This document shows positions 32,623 to 40,180 of a stretch of DNA of 64,000 bases, piece by piece. Each line of letters opens with the position of its first letter. Position 1 is the stretch's first letter. Both the position numbers and the translations under genes were made by a program. The stretch is from Microthrixaceae bacterium (lineage in GTDB: Bacteria; Actinomycetota; Acidimicrobiia; Acidimicrobiales; Microtrichaceae), in NCBI GenBank assembly GCA_023957995.1, contig JAMLGK010000005.1, positions 62,001-126,000 on the forward strand, in the 5' to 3' direction. The notes under the pieces are model-generated. The model ran no database searches. It was not told the DNA's origin and worked only from the letters and a program-made list of their open reading frames with translations.

Positions 32623-33798
32623 TCAACGACCGAGCAGCACCGACCGATCGAGCTCGGCCACGTCGGTGACCCCGCAGAGCGCCATCGCCACGTGGAGTTC
32701 CTTCTCGATCGTGTGCAGGACCTGTGCCACGGCGGCTTCACCACCACCTGCAACCGCCCACGCCCAGGCCCGGCCGAGCAGCACCGCATCGGCACCGAGC
32801 GCCATCGCCTTGAGCACGTCGAGTCCGCTGCGTACGCCGCCATCGAAGAGCACCTCGATCCGACCCCCGACGGCCTCGACGACTCCCGGTAGAGCGGAGA
32901 TGGTCGAGGGAGTGCCGTCGAGCTGGCGTCCACCGTGATTGGAGACCACGACCGCATCGGCGCCCGCAGATGCTGCGGCGGCGGCGTCGGCCGGATCGAG
33001 CACACCCTTGACGACCACCCGGCCGTTCCAGTGTTCCCGCACCCATGCCAGGTCGTCCCAGGTGACCGACGGATCGAACTGGGCGTCCACCCAGGTCTTG
33101 AAGTCCTCGGGCGAACTGGCACCGGGAACGGCCTTCTCGAGATTGCCGAAGGTCAGCGGACGACCTCCCAGGGCGACATCGCGCAGCCATTTCTGGTGCC
33201 GCACCAGGTCGAGCCCCTTGAGCGCCTTGCCGAGTGGGCCGACCGGGACCGTCATGCCGTTCCGGGTGTCGCGGTAGCGCTCCCCCACGACCGCGAGATC
33301 GACGGTCAGCACCAGCACCTCGCACCCAGCTGCGGCGGCACGTGCCATCAGGTCCTCCGCGTACGAACGGTCCCTCATCACGTACAGCTGGTACCAGAAC
33401 GGTGCGCTGGTTGCCTCTGCCACCTCTTCGATCGAACAGATCGACACCGTGGACTCGCAGAAGGGAACCCCGAACGACTCGGCCGCCCGCGCCGCCTGTA
33501 CCTCGGCGCGTCTGGCGAACATGCCGCCGAGTCCTACCGGACCGAGTACCACCGGTATCCGCAGATCGCCACCCAGCACAACGGTCGACAACCTGATGTC
33601 GGACACGTCGCGCATCACCCGCTGGCGCAACTCGATGGCCCCGAGGTCGTTCTCGTTGGCCCGCAGTGTGGATTCCTCGTAGGCGCCGCCGTCGATGTAG
33701 TCGAACAGCTGTCGCGGAAGCCGGCGTCGGGCCTCGCGCCTGTGGTCCCTGACCGACGCAGGAGTGAGGTTCAGGGAACTGTCTCCGAATAGGCCCAT
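32623..33798 (-). CDS. FMN-dependent alpha-hydroxy-acid dehydrogenase (L-lactate dehydrogenase/LldD-like)
   Basis: 391 residues from ATG 33798. A TIM-barrel flavoenzyme: RRLPRQLFDYIDGGAYEESTLRANE at the N-terminus, VVLGPVGLGGMFARRAEVQAARAAESFGVPF, FWYQLYVMRDRSYAEDLM, active-site VVSNHGGRQLDG with the catalytic His and Arg, and VLFDGGVRSGLDVLKAMALGADAVLLGR at the phosphate end. These enzymes oxidise L-lactate, glycolate or L-mandelate through FMN. The N-terminal length fits LldD-type enzymes. Related mycofactocin-linked MftD belongs to the same family, but no mycofactocin genes are present here. Confidence 0.92.
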   Translation of the reverse strand: MGLFGDSSLNLTPASVRDHRREARRRLPRQLFDYIDGGAYEESTLRANENDLGAIELRQRVMRDVSDIRLSTVVLGGDLRIPVVLGPVGLGGMFARRAEVQAARAAESFGVPFCESTVSICSIEEVAEATSAPFWYQLYVMRDRSYAEDLMARAAAAGCEVLVLTVDLAVVGERYRDTRNGMTVPVGPLGKALKGLDLVRHQKWLRDVALGGRPLTFGNLEKAVPGASSPEDFKTWVDAQFDPSVTWDDLAWVREHWNGRVVVKGVLDPADAAAAASAGADAVVVSNHGGRQLDGTPSTISALPGVVEAVGGRIEVLFDGGVRSGLDVLKAMALGADAVLLGRAWAWAVAGGGEAAVAQVLHTIEKELHVAMALCGVTDVAELDRSVLLGR

Positions 33799-33871
33799 GC
33801 GGCGGATGGTACCGATGAACCGGACGATGGGTCACCCGGTTCGGCGATCCGATTCGCCGCGGAGGCCCGGA

Positions 33872-33914
33872 CCGGCATGGGGAGGGGTCCCGCTGCGGGA
33901 CCTCCCCATGCCGG
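33872..33914 (-). terminator. Large hairpin after the papain-like lipoprotein gene
   Basis: CCGGCATGGGGAG (from 33872) pairs with CTCCCCATGCCGG (ending 33914), and inside it GTCCCGC pairs with GCGGGAC around a short loop, with a two-base GG bulge. Twenty base pairs in a 43-base span. It begins 9 bases after the stop codon of the minus-strand gene ending at 33923. No T run, so it may act as a terminator or an mRNA 3' stabiliser. Confidence 0.75.
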
Positions 33915-33922
33915 GATCCGGA

Positions 33923-35596
33923 TTACGACAGCGGCAGCTGGCGCAGTGCCGTCACGCCGTCGGCAGCTACGACCTCGGCCGAGAAGTCGTCGCCCGTGGA
34001 CCACAACCGCAACGGGAGCATCAGGGTCTCACCTGCATCCACAGCGGTGTCCGACGTGCTCACCACGGTTTCCTGGCCGTCGGGGGTGATCCTGGTGACC
34101 TGCACGGTCAGCTTCCCTCCGACGGTCGCCCTGAAGCCCACGTCGGCGTCATCGTCGGGGCTGATCGCCTCGAAGGTTCCGGGCCCCTCCATGTCGGTCA
34201 TGGACACGCGGATGTCGAACATGGTCCCGTGATCATCCCCGGTTGCCAGATCGAACACCGGGGTGGAGGTGTTCGACGAGGTGTAGCTGACCGATGATCC
34301 GTCCTGGCTCAGCCCGACCACTGCGGACCGGCCCGAGCTCAGGTCGATTCCATCCATGAGGACGTCGTAGCCGTGACCCACCATCGCGAAGTCCATTCCG
34401 TTGGCGTCCCCATCCGATGGAGCCGTGATCGTGACCTGGAGATCGAATGCACCGGGTACGTCCAGGATCGGAGCTGGCTCGTCCTCCAGCCCCGTGGCGA
34501 TCGGGATGACCCTGGCCTCGTCCATGTCCGAGACGAATTGACCACCGACGCGACCGAAGACCCGACCGGTGGGACCGGTCACGTAGAAGTCGGTGCCTTC
34601 GAGGCGTGCACCTTCGCCGGTCAGGCTGAGCTGGTCGCGCTGGGAGAGCTCATCTGCGGCTTCGCCGGCACAGAACGGACAGGCCTGGGTCTCGAGGCGT
34701 GCCGAGAGCGCTGTGAGCTGCATGGTCTTGGACTCGCCATCGCCCTCGTAGAGATCCTCTGTCTCGTTCGGGTTGGTCGCAGCGTTGTACTGCCAGGTGT
34801 TGGCGTTCTCGTCGATCTCGATCGCCCGAGGGACTCCGGGGTAGTTGTTGTCGTAGATCATGATCCAGTAGATCCCGTCGCCCCGGTCCTCGATGGCGTA
34901 CGGGGTGACTGCGTGACCGCCCTGGAAACCCCGCTGGAAGATCCCGATCGTGTAGGTGTTCTCGAGGGTGCGCGGTTGTCCGAGCGTCTCGGTGAGGATC
35001 TCGAGGACCTGGTTGGGCTCCAGAGTGGTGAGCGTCGACTCCGAGGTCGGGCTGGTCACCTGGGTGGCGAACCACTTCGCGATCGCCGGGCCGAGACCCG
35101 GGCTCTCCTGCAGATCGAGCTCCCAGGCGGTGTCGCCGCCGAAGGTCGACGGTGAGCGCGAACCCTCGTCGAAGAGCTGGCTGAGCACGGCCATTCCCTC
35201 ACAGTGGCCGCCGGCCATCGCCTGGTTGATCTGGTGCATCCAGGTGACCGCGGCAGAGCTGAGCGAACACCGATCGGCGATCTCGTCGTTGCACACCTCG
35301 TTGCCGAACAGGGCCTGCAGCTCGGCCGGCCCGAGGTTTGCCGGAACCGCATCGTTTCCATAGTTCTCGAAGGAGAACCCATCCGCTGTAGGCCTGAACC
35401 CGGAGTCGGCGATGTAGACCCCCGTGGTGTCTGCCGCCAGGCCATCGGATGCGCCGGCAGCGCTGCCGAGGAGGCCGCTGGGGTCTGGTTCCCCCCGGGC
35501 TGTCTCGCCCCCTAGTGGAGCATTCGAGCCGCTGCAGCCGACGAGCGTCACAGCGAGGATTGCCGATGCGATCAGTCTGAAGGTTGTTCGTGGCAT
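33923..35596 (-). CDS. Lipoprotein with a papain-like cysteine peptidase signature
   Basis: 557 residues from ATG 35596; an upstream extension is only a shadow of the 39-bp repeats in the next gene. A lipoprotein signal ends LVG-Cys21. After a Gly/Ala linker comes a globular region with GGHCEGMAVLSQLFDEG (Cys132), then QGGHAVTPYAIEDRGDG (His228), then WIMIYDNNYPG (Asp249, Asn250). Cys, His and Asn/Asp in this order and spacing, each in its typical context, suggest a papain/transglutaminase-like fold, extracellular. Residues 330-557 look like two beta-sandwich domains (VTGPTGRVFGRVGGQ; LTVQVTRITPDGQ). Cysteines at 302 and 305 form CPFC. No known family is assigned with certainty. It precedes a strong hairpin. 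Confidence 0.7.
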   Translation of the reverse strand: MPRTTFRLIASAILAVTLVGCSGSNAPLGGETARGEPDPSGLLGSAAGASDGLAADTTGVYIADSGFRPTADGFSFENYGNDAVPANLGPAELQALFGNEVCNDEIADRCSLSSAAVTWMHQINQAMAGGHCEGMAVLSQLFDEGSRSPSTFGGDTAWELDLQESPGLGPAIAKWFATQVTSPTSESTLTTLEPNQVLEILTETLGQPRTLENTYTIGIFQRGFQGGHAVTPYAIEDRGDGIYWIMIYDNNYPGVPRAIEIDENANTWQYNAATNPNETEDLYEGDGESKTMQLTALSARLETQACPFCAGEAADELSQRDQLSLTGEGARLEGTDFYVTGPTGRVFGRVGGQFVSDMDEARVIPIATGLEDEPAPILDVPGAFDLQVTITAPSDGDANGMDFAMVGHGYDVLMDGIDLSSGRSAVVGLSQDGSSVSYTSSNTSTPVFDLATGDDHGTMFDIRVSMTDMEGPGTFEAISPDDDADVGFRATVGGKLTVQVTRITPDGQETVVSTSDTAVDAGETLMLPLRLWSTGDDFSAEVVAADGVTALRQLPLS

Positions 35597-35675
35597 GTCC
35601 GCACACTTCGGCAGGAGAGCGGCGGTACTTAGGACTTCTCCGGCCCCTGCGTGGGCGCCCGACGAGAGCTGCGTT

Positions 35676-37427
35676 TCAGCCCAGCAGGCCGCCCGAACCC
35701 AGAGATCCGCCACCACCCGGCAGACCGTCATCACCCAACACCGGACCGCCACCACCCAGCAGACCGTCATCACCCAACACCGGACCGCCACCACCCAGCA
35801 GACCGTCATCACCCAACACCGGACCGCCACCACCCAGCAGGCCGTCATCACCCAACACCGGACCGCCACCGCCGAGGAGGCCGTCATCACCCAACACCGG
35901 ACCGCCACCGCCGAGGAGGCCGTCGTCGCCGATCACCGGGTCGAGGGGTGGCGTGCCGGGCAACGTTCGGACCGGGACGGAAGGGTCGTTGCGGTCTGCG
36001 GCATCACCGCCGCCGGTGCTGCCCGAACCGCCGCCGTCACCTCCGCGCGGGTCTGTAGACCCATCGGGTTCGCCGGGGTCGGACGTTCCTTGCTGATCCC
36101 GGTCCACCTGGTCACCCCCGACGGATCCCGGGAGCGTGGAACCCTGCGGAACGGTGGCGTCGGGTTCGGTCGTCGAGCGGACCTGCACCGATGCGGCTTC
36201 GGCGTCGGCCAGCCCGGGGGCCTCGGCCACCTCTTCGGTGGCTTCTCCACCGCGCACGGCTTCGAGGTCACCGCCGACGGGACTGGCTCCGACACCTGTG
36301 AGACCGGCGCCCGTGATCACCGCCGTGGCGGCGAGTCCGGCACCAGCTGCCCCAACGAGACCTGGGGACGCGGCGCCGATACCCGGGATCCCCGCCAGCA
36401 CCGGAACACTGGCGACCCACGCCATGGAACCTCCGGCGAGCCAGAGCCTTCCGAGGGACACCTCGAGCAGTGCACGTGTGACGTCGGGGTCGAACTGGGA
36501 TCCCGAACAGCGTTGGATCTCCGCACGGGCCTCGGTCGGCGACACGGCCTTCTTGTAGGAACGGGCACTGGTGATCACATCGAAGGTGTCGGCCACCGCG
36601 ACGATCCGCCCCGCCAGGGAGATGTCCTCGCCCGACAGGCCGTAGGGATACCCGGCACCGTCGAATCGTTCATGGTGCTGCACGACCGCCAGCACCTCGT
36701 CACCGAGCCAGTCCTGCAGCGGAGCCACCAGTTCGGCACCCGCTGCCGGGTGGGTCTTGATGATCTCGAACTCGTCGTCGGTGAGCCTGCCCGTCTTGTT
36801 GAGGATCTCCCTCGGCACCTCGATCTTTCCGACATCGTGCAGGAGCGCAGCCCAACGCAGTCGTTCCAGGGTCCCGCGGTCGAGCCCCATCTCCTCACCT
36901 ATCACCTCGGCATAGGCGCGGACCCGCTCGGAGTGACCGCGGGTGAGCCGGTCGTGGGTGTTCAGGGCCGCGACGAGGATCAGCAGGCGCTCGGCGGCCT
37001 CCGCAGGAGTCTCACCGACCACACCGTGGCGGGCCTCCTCGACCACCCTCCGGAGGTTCGCGGTGGTGCCGGCGATGAGCGCTATCCGGAAGCGCGACGG
37101 CGTCCGGTCCGGGAACACGAGCGACAGCCGCAGCAGGGCAGCGAGGGGGAGCAGCCGGCGCGCCACGCGTTCGAGCAGCCAGTAGGTGGCCACGGCAAGG
37201 ACGAACATCGTCAGCCACCAGCCGACCTGGAACCAGCCGGTGGGCTTGGGGTACCTGTGCGCAACGAACCACACCGCCGCCAGGGAGCCCACCGCAGGCA
37301 CCAGGAGTGCTCCGATGCGCATGACCAGCGCGGACCACTTCCTGGCTCTCCAGCCATTCCGCCCGAGCGTGTCGGGGCGGTCGTCGGTCGGTGCGGCGAG
37401 CAGCGTGGGTGCGTTGGTGGTCGGCAC
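35676..37427 (-). CDS. HD-GYP domain protein with membrane anchor and 13-residue repeat tail
   Basis: 583 residues from GTG 37427. Two membrane helices (about 35-55 and 66-86) form an anchor. The HD-GYP domain runs from about 150 to 330: HDRLTRGHSERVRAYAEVIG, LLHDVGKIEVPREILNKTGRLTDDE (HD at 197-198) and HHERFDGAGYPYGLSGEDI (GYP variant GAGYP, 251-261). HD-GYP proteins hydrolyse cyclic di-GMP to pGpG or GMP. After a hydrophobic Ala/Gly segment near 345-390 the tail is acidic and Gly rich, and ends in six copies of the unit VLGDDGLLGGGGP. It is divergent from the anti-sigma/sigma pair. Confidence 0.88.
   Translation of the reverse strand: MPTTNAPTLLAAPTDDRPDTLGRNGWRARKWSALVMRIGALLVPAVGSLAAVWFVAHRYPKPTGWFQVGWWLTMFVLAVATYWLLERVARRLLPLAALLRLSLVFPDRTPSRFRIALIAGTTANLRRVVEEARHGVVGETPAEAAERLLILVAALNTHDRLTRGHSERVRAYAEVIGEEMGLDRGTLERLRWAALLHDVGKIEVPREILNKTGRLTDDEFEIIKTHPAAGAELVAPLQDWLGDEVLAVVQHHERFDGAGYPYGLSGEDISLAGRIVAVADTFDVITSARSYKKAVSPTEARAEIQRCSGSQFDPDVTRALLEVSLGRLWLAGGSMAWVASVPVLAGIPGIGAASPGLVGAAGAGLAATAVITGAGLTGVGASPVGGDLEAVRGGEATEEVAEAPGLADAEAASVQVRSTTEPDATVPQGSTLPGSVGGDQVDRDQQGTSDPGEPDGSTDPRGGDGGGSGSTGGGDAADRNDPSVPVRTLPGTPPLDPVIGDDGLLGGGGPVLGDDGLLGGGGPVLGDDGLLGGGGPVLGDDGLLGGGGPVLGDDGLLGGGGPVLGDDGLPGGGGSLGSGGLLG
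35708..35941. repeat. 39-bp tandem repeat, six copies, in the HD-GYP gene
   Basis: Units start at 35708, 35747, 35786, 35825, 35864 and 35903. The middle four are almost identical; the last differs most. On the minus strand they encode the 13-residue GDDGLLGGGGPVL unit. The near identity of adjacent copies suggests recent expansion by slippage or unequal recombination. There are no spacers, so this is not a CRISPR array. Confidence 0.95.
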
Positions 37428-37483
37428 TTGAGTTCCCCAGTTGGGCTCTGGCCGGATACCAACTCTTCGCCCGGCCGAAAACG

Positions 37484-37544
37484 GCTCTGTCCTTGAAAAC
37501 GACGGTTCCGTCCTTGAAATCGACGGTTCCGTCCTTGAAACGAC
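37484..37544. repeat. 21-bp tandem repeat upstream of the HD-GYP gene
   Basis: GCTCTGTCCTTGAAAACGACG (37484), GTTCCGTCCTTGAAATCGACG (37505) and a shortened third copy (37526-37544) lie head to tail, 57 to 117 bp upstream of the HD-GYP start. On the minus strand each copy carries TTTCAAGGAC, preceded by GTCGTT or similar. They sit in the 252-bp divergent gap shared with the anti-sigma/sigma operon and could be regulator sites or a leftover minisatellite. Confidence 0.85.
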
Positions 37545-37679
37545 TTGCCCTCGAACAGTCGTTACCCACTGAGTGTGGCCAACTACCCACCGGGAGTGAA
37601 TAGGCCAGATGACCCGATTCGCAGTGGACCCTGACCATGGGAGGTCCATGAGAGGATCTGTTCCGAAGGAGACCAGCCC

Positions 37680-38114
37680 ATGTGCCCAGCCAGCAACGAC
37701 GCAGCCGATTCCCGCGGCCCGAACCCCGCTGCCGACAATGCAGCCGAGGCGGTGCGGGTCGTTCTGGAGATCCCCACCGACGCGCGGTTCGTCTCGTTGG
37801 CCCGCACCGCAGCGATCGGCATGGTGGCGGACGAGGATCCAGACCTCGAAACGGTCGAGAACCTGCGCCTCGCCGTGAACGAACTGGTGTCCGCGGTGTT
37901 GGAGAACTCGACGGGAGCCACGGTGAGCATCCAGTTCGAGCTGGGCGCTGGCGGCGGCGGCACAGAACTCTTCGTGCGAGCCATCCCATCTGACGCGGCT
38001 GGTGAGGTGAGCGTGGATCCACTGACCCGCCGCATACTCGAATCGGTCACATCCGAGCACCGTTTCCTTCCCGACGGATCGGCGGAGCTCCGGATCCACC
38101 AGACGCGTGGGTGA
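37680..38114 (+). CDS. RsbW-like anti-sigma factor / HATPase-family protein
   Basis: 144 residues from ATG 37680, preceded by GAAGGAGA at good spacing. The fold of RsbW/SpoIIAB-type anti-sigma factors is suggested by LEIPTDARFVSLARTAAIGMVA at the N-terminus and ENLRLAVNELVSAVLENS, the N-box with Glu and Asn. The usual D-x-G-x-G and G-x-G-L/F lid motifs are missing; the matching part reads FVRAIPSDAAGEVSVDPLTRRILESV. It may therefore bind the sigma factor without normal ATP-dependent kinase activity. The sigma gene starts 8 bp before its stop, a coupled pair. Confidence 0.78.
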   Translation: MCPASNDAADSRGPNPAADNAAEAVRVVLEIPTDARFVSLARTAAIGMVADEDPDLETVENLRLAVNELVSAVLENSTGATVSIQFELGAGGGGTELFVRAIPSDAAGEVSVDPLTRRILESVTSEHRFLPDGSAELRIHQTRG

Positions 38115-38847
38115 CGACCGGTCGACCGAGAAGCTCCTCCGGCAGTACGCGGAGGCCCCGACCCGGAGATTGCGCAACGAGATCGTGGAAGCCCACATGG
38201 GCCTGGCGATGCACATCGTGAAGCGATACTCCAACGGGGCAGACTCCGACGACCTGCAACAGGTCGCCCTGCTGGGCCTCGTGAGGGCGGTGGAACGGTT
38301 CGATCCGTCCAGGGGATTCGCGTTCTCCACCTTCGCCGGCCGGACGATCGAGGGAGAGCTGAAGCACCACTTCAGGGATCACACCTGGGGGGTGCGGGTC
38401 CCCCGATCTCTCAAGGACCTCCGCGTGTCGGTGCGCAAGGCCTCGGATGAGCTCACCAATCGACTGGGCCGGCCGCCGGTGATCCGGGAGATATCGGAGT
38501 TCCTGGGAGTGGCCCCCGAATCAGTGGTCGAGGCCCTGGGTGCAGAGACCGCCTACAACCCCAGGAGCATCGACGCTCCCGCCGGTGCCGACGATGACTC
38601 CTCCCCCACCATCGCAGTGGTCGACCGGTCCGCGGGCGAGGAGTTCGCCTTCGTCGAGGACCGCACCCAGGTCGAGGAACTGCTGGAGACCCTGGCACCC
38701 AGGGAGCGCGACATCATGCGAATGCGCTTTCGCGACGAGATGAGCCAACAGGAGATCGCAGATGCCCTCGGGATCTCCCAGATGCAGGTCTCGCGACTGC
38801 TGCGCCGCAGCCTGGCCGAGCTTCGCGGTCACATCGCCGAACCCTGA
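38107..38847 (+). CDS. SigB/SigF/SigG-type stress RNA polymerase sigma factor
   Basis: 246 residues from GTG 38107, overlapping the anti-sigma gene by 8 bp. Region 2 is present as LRNEIVEAHMGLAMHIVKRYSNGADSDDLQQVALLGLVRAVERFDPSRGFAFSTFA, typical of the SigB/SigF group, with GRTIEGELKHHFRDHTWGVRVPRSLKDL next. Region 3 is LTNRLGRPPVIREISEFLG, and region 4 holds LAPRERDIMRMRFRDEMSQQEIADALGISQMQVSRLLRR, a helix-turn-helix for the -35 element. Sigma factors of this group read GTTT-N15-17-GGGTA promoters; three such sites lie within 5 kb. Release from its anti-sigma factor is expected under stress. Confidence 0.95.
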   Translation: MGDDRSTEKLLRQYAEAPTRRLRNEIVEAHMGLAMHIVKRYSNGADSDDLQQVALLGLVRAVERFDPSRGFAFSTFAGRTIEGELKHHFRDHTWGVRVPRSLKDLRVSVRKASDELTNRLGRPPVIREISEFLGVAPESVVEALGAETAYNPRSIDAPAGADDDSSPTIAVVDRSAGEEFAFVEDRTQVEELLETLAPRERDIMRMRFRDEMSQQEIADALGISQMQVSRLLRRSLAELRGHIAEP

Positions 38848-38923
38848 GCCCGGTCCTCGACGGGTTGCCCCCGGTCCTGGGGAGGCGGACCGTCGCAAGC
38901 GATCCGGAACCGGCCTGCTCGGT

Positions 38924-38983
38924 CTGGAACCCCACGTCCTGGAACCCCACCTCCTGGAACCCCATGCCCTGGAACCCCACGTC
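38924..38983. repeat. 15-bp tandem repeat, four copies, between sigma gene and csbD
   Basis: CTGGAACCCCACGTC at 38924 and 38969, with changed copies at 38939 and 38954. It ends three bases before the -35 element of the candidate csbD promoter. As the sigma stop is at 38847, all copies are noncoding. Confidence 0.9.
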
Positions 38984-38985
38984 AT

Positions 38986-39011
38986 GTTTGGGATCCGACT
39001 CCGGGGGGTAG
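38986..39011 (+). promoter_or_regulatory. Candidate stress-sigma promoter before csbD
   Basis: GTTT (38986-38989), a 16-base spacer, and GGGTAG (39006-39011). This fits the GTTT-N15-17-GGGTA consensus known for SigB/SigF-type factors. Transcription would start near 39018, about 40 bases before the csbD ATG. Confidence 0.75.
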
Positions 39012-39059
39012 GCCGTGGGTTGCAACAGCCCGGAGACTCCGGGACTGCCGAGGAGCAAC

Positions 39060-39284
39060 ATGAGTGAGAAGACAGACCGCATCAGTGGACGGGCCAAGCA
39101 GGCAGCCGGCGACCTCACCGGCGATGACGAGCTGCGTGAAGAAGGCAAGACCGAAGAAGGTGCCGCGGATGTCAAGGGCAAGGTCGGCGAGGTGGCGGAC
39201 AAGGCCAAGTTGAAGGCCGAGGAAGCCAAGCAGAAGGCCGAAGGACTGGTCGACGACGTCAAGGAACGACTGACCAAGGACTGA
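39060..39284 (+). CDS. CsbD family stress protein
   Basis: 74 residues from ATG 39060 (MSEKTDRISGRAKQAAGDLTGDDELREEG). The family signature GRAKQAAGDLTGD is exact, followed by a long Lys/Glu/Ala-rich helix. CsbD proteins are small, hydrophilic and strongly induced by general stress; in Bacillus csbD is part of the SigB regulon. A molecular role is unknown. Here it lies just after the sigma gene and behind a matching promoter, which fits the known regulation. Dps follows after 109 bp. Confidence 0.93.
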   Translation: MSEKTDRISGRAKQAAGDLTGDDELREEGKTEEGAADVKGKVGEVADKAKLKAEEAKQKAEGLVDDVKERLTKD

Positions 39285-39393
39285 CCGCCCGCACGTGGGC
39301 GACCACAGGTCGACGTGTATCCGACCTCGGCAGGAATCAACGCCCGCGGTATCCAGCAGCACCCAGAGGAAGCAGAGACCCAGAGGAGAAGAG

Positions 39394-40101
39394 ATGAACA
39401 GCCAACCGCACACAACTGTCCCGGGACTGGACCAGGAGACCGCAACCAGGGTGGTGGGAGCCCTCCGGCCCCGCCTGTTCTCCCTGCTCGACCTCCAGCT
39501 CACCCTCAAGCACGTTCACTGGAACGTCGTGGGACCGAGCTTCCTGAGCGTGCACGAGATGCTCGACACCATGGTGGGGCCGGTCCGCGAGATGACCGAC
39601 GCCACCGCCGAGCGAATCCGCACGCTCGGCGGAGTACCCAGGGGCACACCCGGTGCGATCGTGGCCGGTCGGGACTGGGACGACTACGGCCTGGACACCG
39701 AGTCGGTCTACGTGCACCTCAAGGCCCTCGATCCGGTCTTCACCGGAATCGTGAGCGACCATCGCGATGCCATCGAGCTCGTCGGTGAACTGGATCCCGT
39801 CACCGAGGACCTGTTGATCGCCCAGACCGCGAAGCTCGAGGAGTTCCAGTGGTTCATTCGCTCGTTCGTAGAGCGCGCACACCAGCCCGACGAGGACACC
39901 CAGGGCCGGACCAGCTCTGCCACCGCCGCGGCCGATCGGCGCGATGCCGCATCGTCGGCAACCGCGGATCGTGCTCCCACCGATTCGGAGTCCTCGGCCG
40001 CTGATAGGGCGGCCGGCGAGGTGGACACGGCCGCTGCCGGCGAACACTTCGACGAGATGGCCAAGGTAGGCGCGAACGTCGACGGCGAGGGTTCCATCTA
40101 G
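39394..40101 (+). CDS. dps: Dps-family ferritin-like DNA/iron-storage protein with long C-terminal tail
   Basis: 235 residues from ATG 39394, preceded by GAGGAGAAGAG. Residues 1-165 form a Dps four-helix bundle: LLDLQLTLKHVHWNVVGPSFLSVHEMLDTMVGPVREMTDATAER carries the dinuclear iron-site His, Asp and Glu residues at the dimer interface (about His42, Asp58, Glu67). Dps dodecamers oxidise and store Fe2+ with H2O2 and can coat DNA. The tail, about 70 residues, is Ala/Asp/Ser/Arg rich and of mixed charge, much longer than the usual Dps tail and possibly a DNA- or partner-binding arm. It follows csbD in the same direction. Confidence 0.92.
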   Translation: MNSQPHTTVPGLDQETATRVVGALRPRLFSLLDLQLTLKHVHWNVVGPSFLSVHEMLDTMVGPVREMTDATAERIRTLGGVPRGTPGAIVAGRDWDDYGLDTESVYVHLKALDPVFTGIVSDHRDAIELVGELDPVTEDLLIAQTAKLEEFQWFIRSFVERAHQPDEDTQGRTSSATAAADRRDAASSATADRAPTDSESSAADRAAGEVDTAAAGEHFDEMAKVGANVDGEGSI

Positions 40102-40180
40102 CGAGGGATCCATCCAGGCAGTTCCCGCGTCTGGCTCGGTGGTCGACCTGTACGATCACCGGGCCAGAAGGGACACACAC

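Noticed and set aside
32538-33122. A 195-residue N-terminal extension of the Lhr helicase
   Set aside because: It covers the alpha-hydroxyacid dehydrogenase gene in another frame, has low-complexity shadow sequence, and the Lhr fold starts right after ATG 32537.
35597-35908. N-terminal extension of the papain-like lipoprotein with repeated AVRCWVMT units
   Set aside because: It is the 39-bp repeat of the HD-GYP gene read in another frame; the lipoprotein signal starts at 35596.
35708-35941. Six regularly spaced 39-bp units as a CRISPR array
   Set aside because: Units are directly joined with no spacers, lie in frame in the HD-GYP gene and encode a 13-residue repeat.
37456-37484. A fourth GTTT/GGGTA-type promoter before the HD-GYP gene
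   Set aside because: GTTT-N17-TGGTAT can be read on the minus strand, but the -10 core GGGTA is not exact and the flanking repeats make chance matches likely.
37428-38330. A 300-residue extension of the HD-GYP protein
   Set aside because: It runs antisense through the anti-sigma and sigma genes and has no domain pattern; a GTG with a suitable ribosome site lies at 37427.
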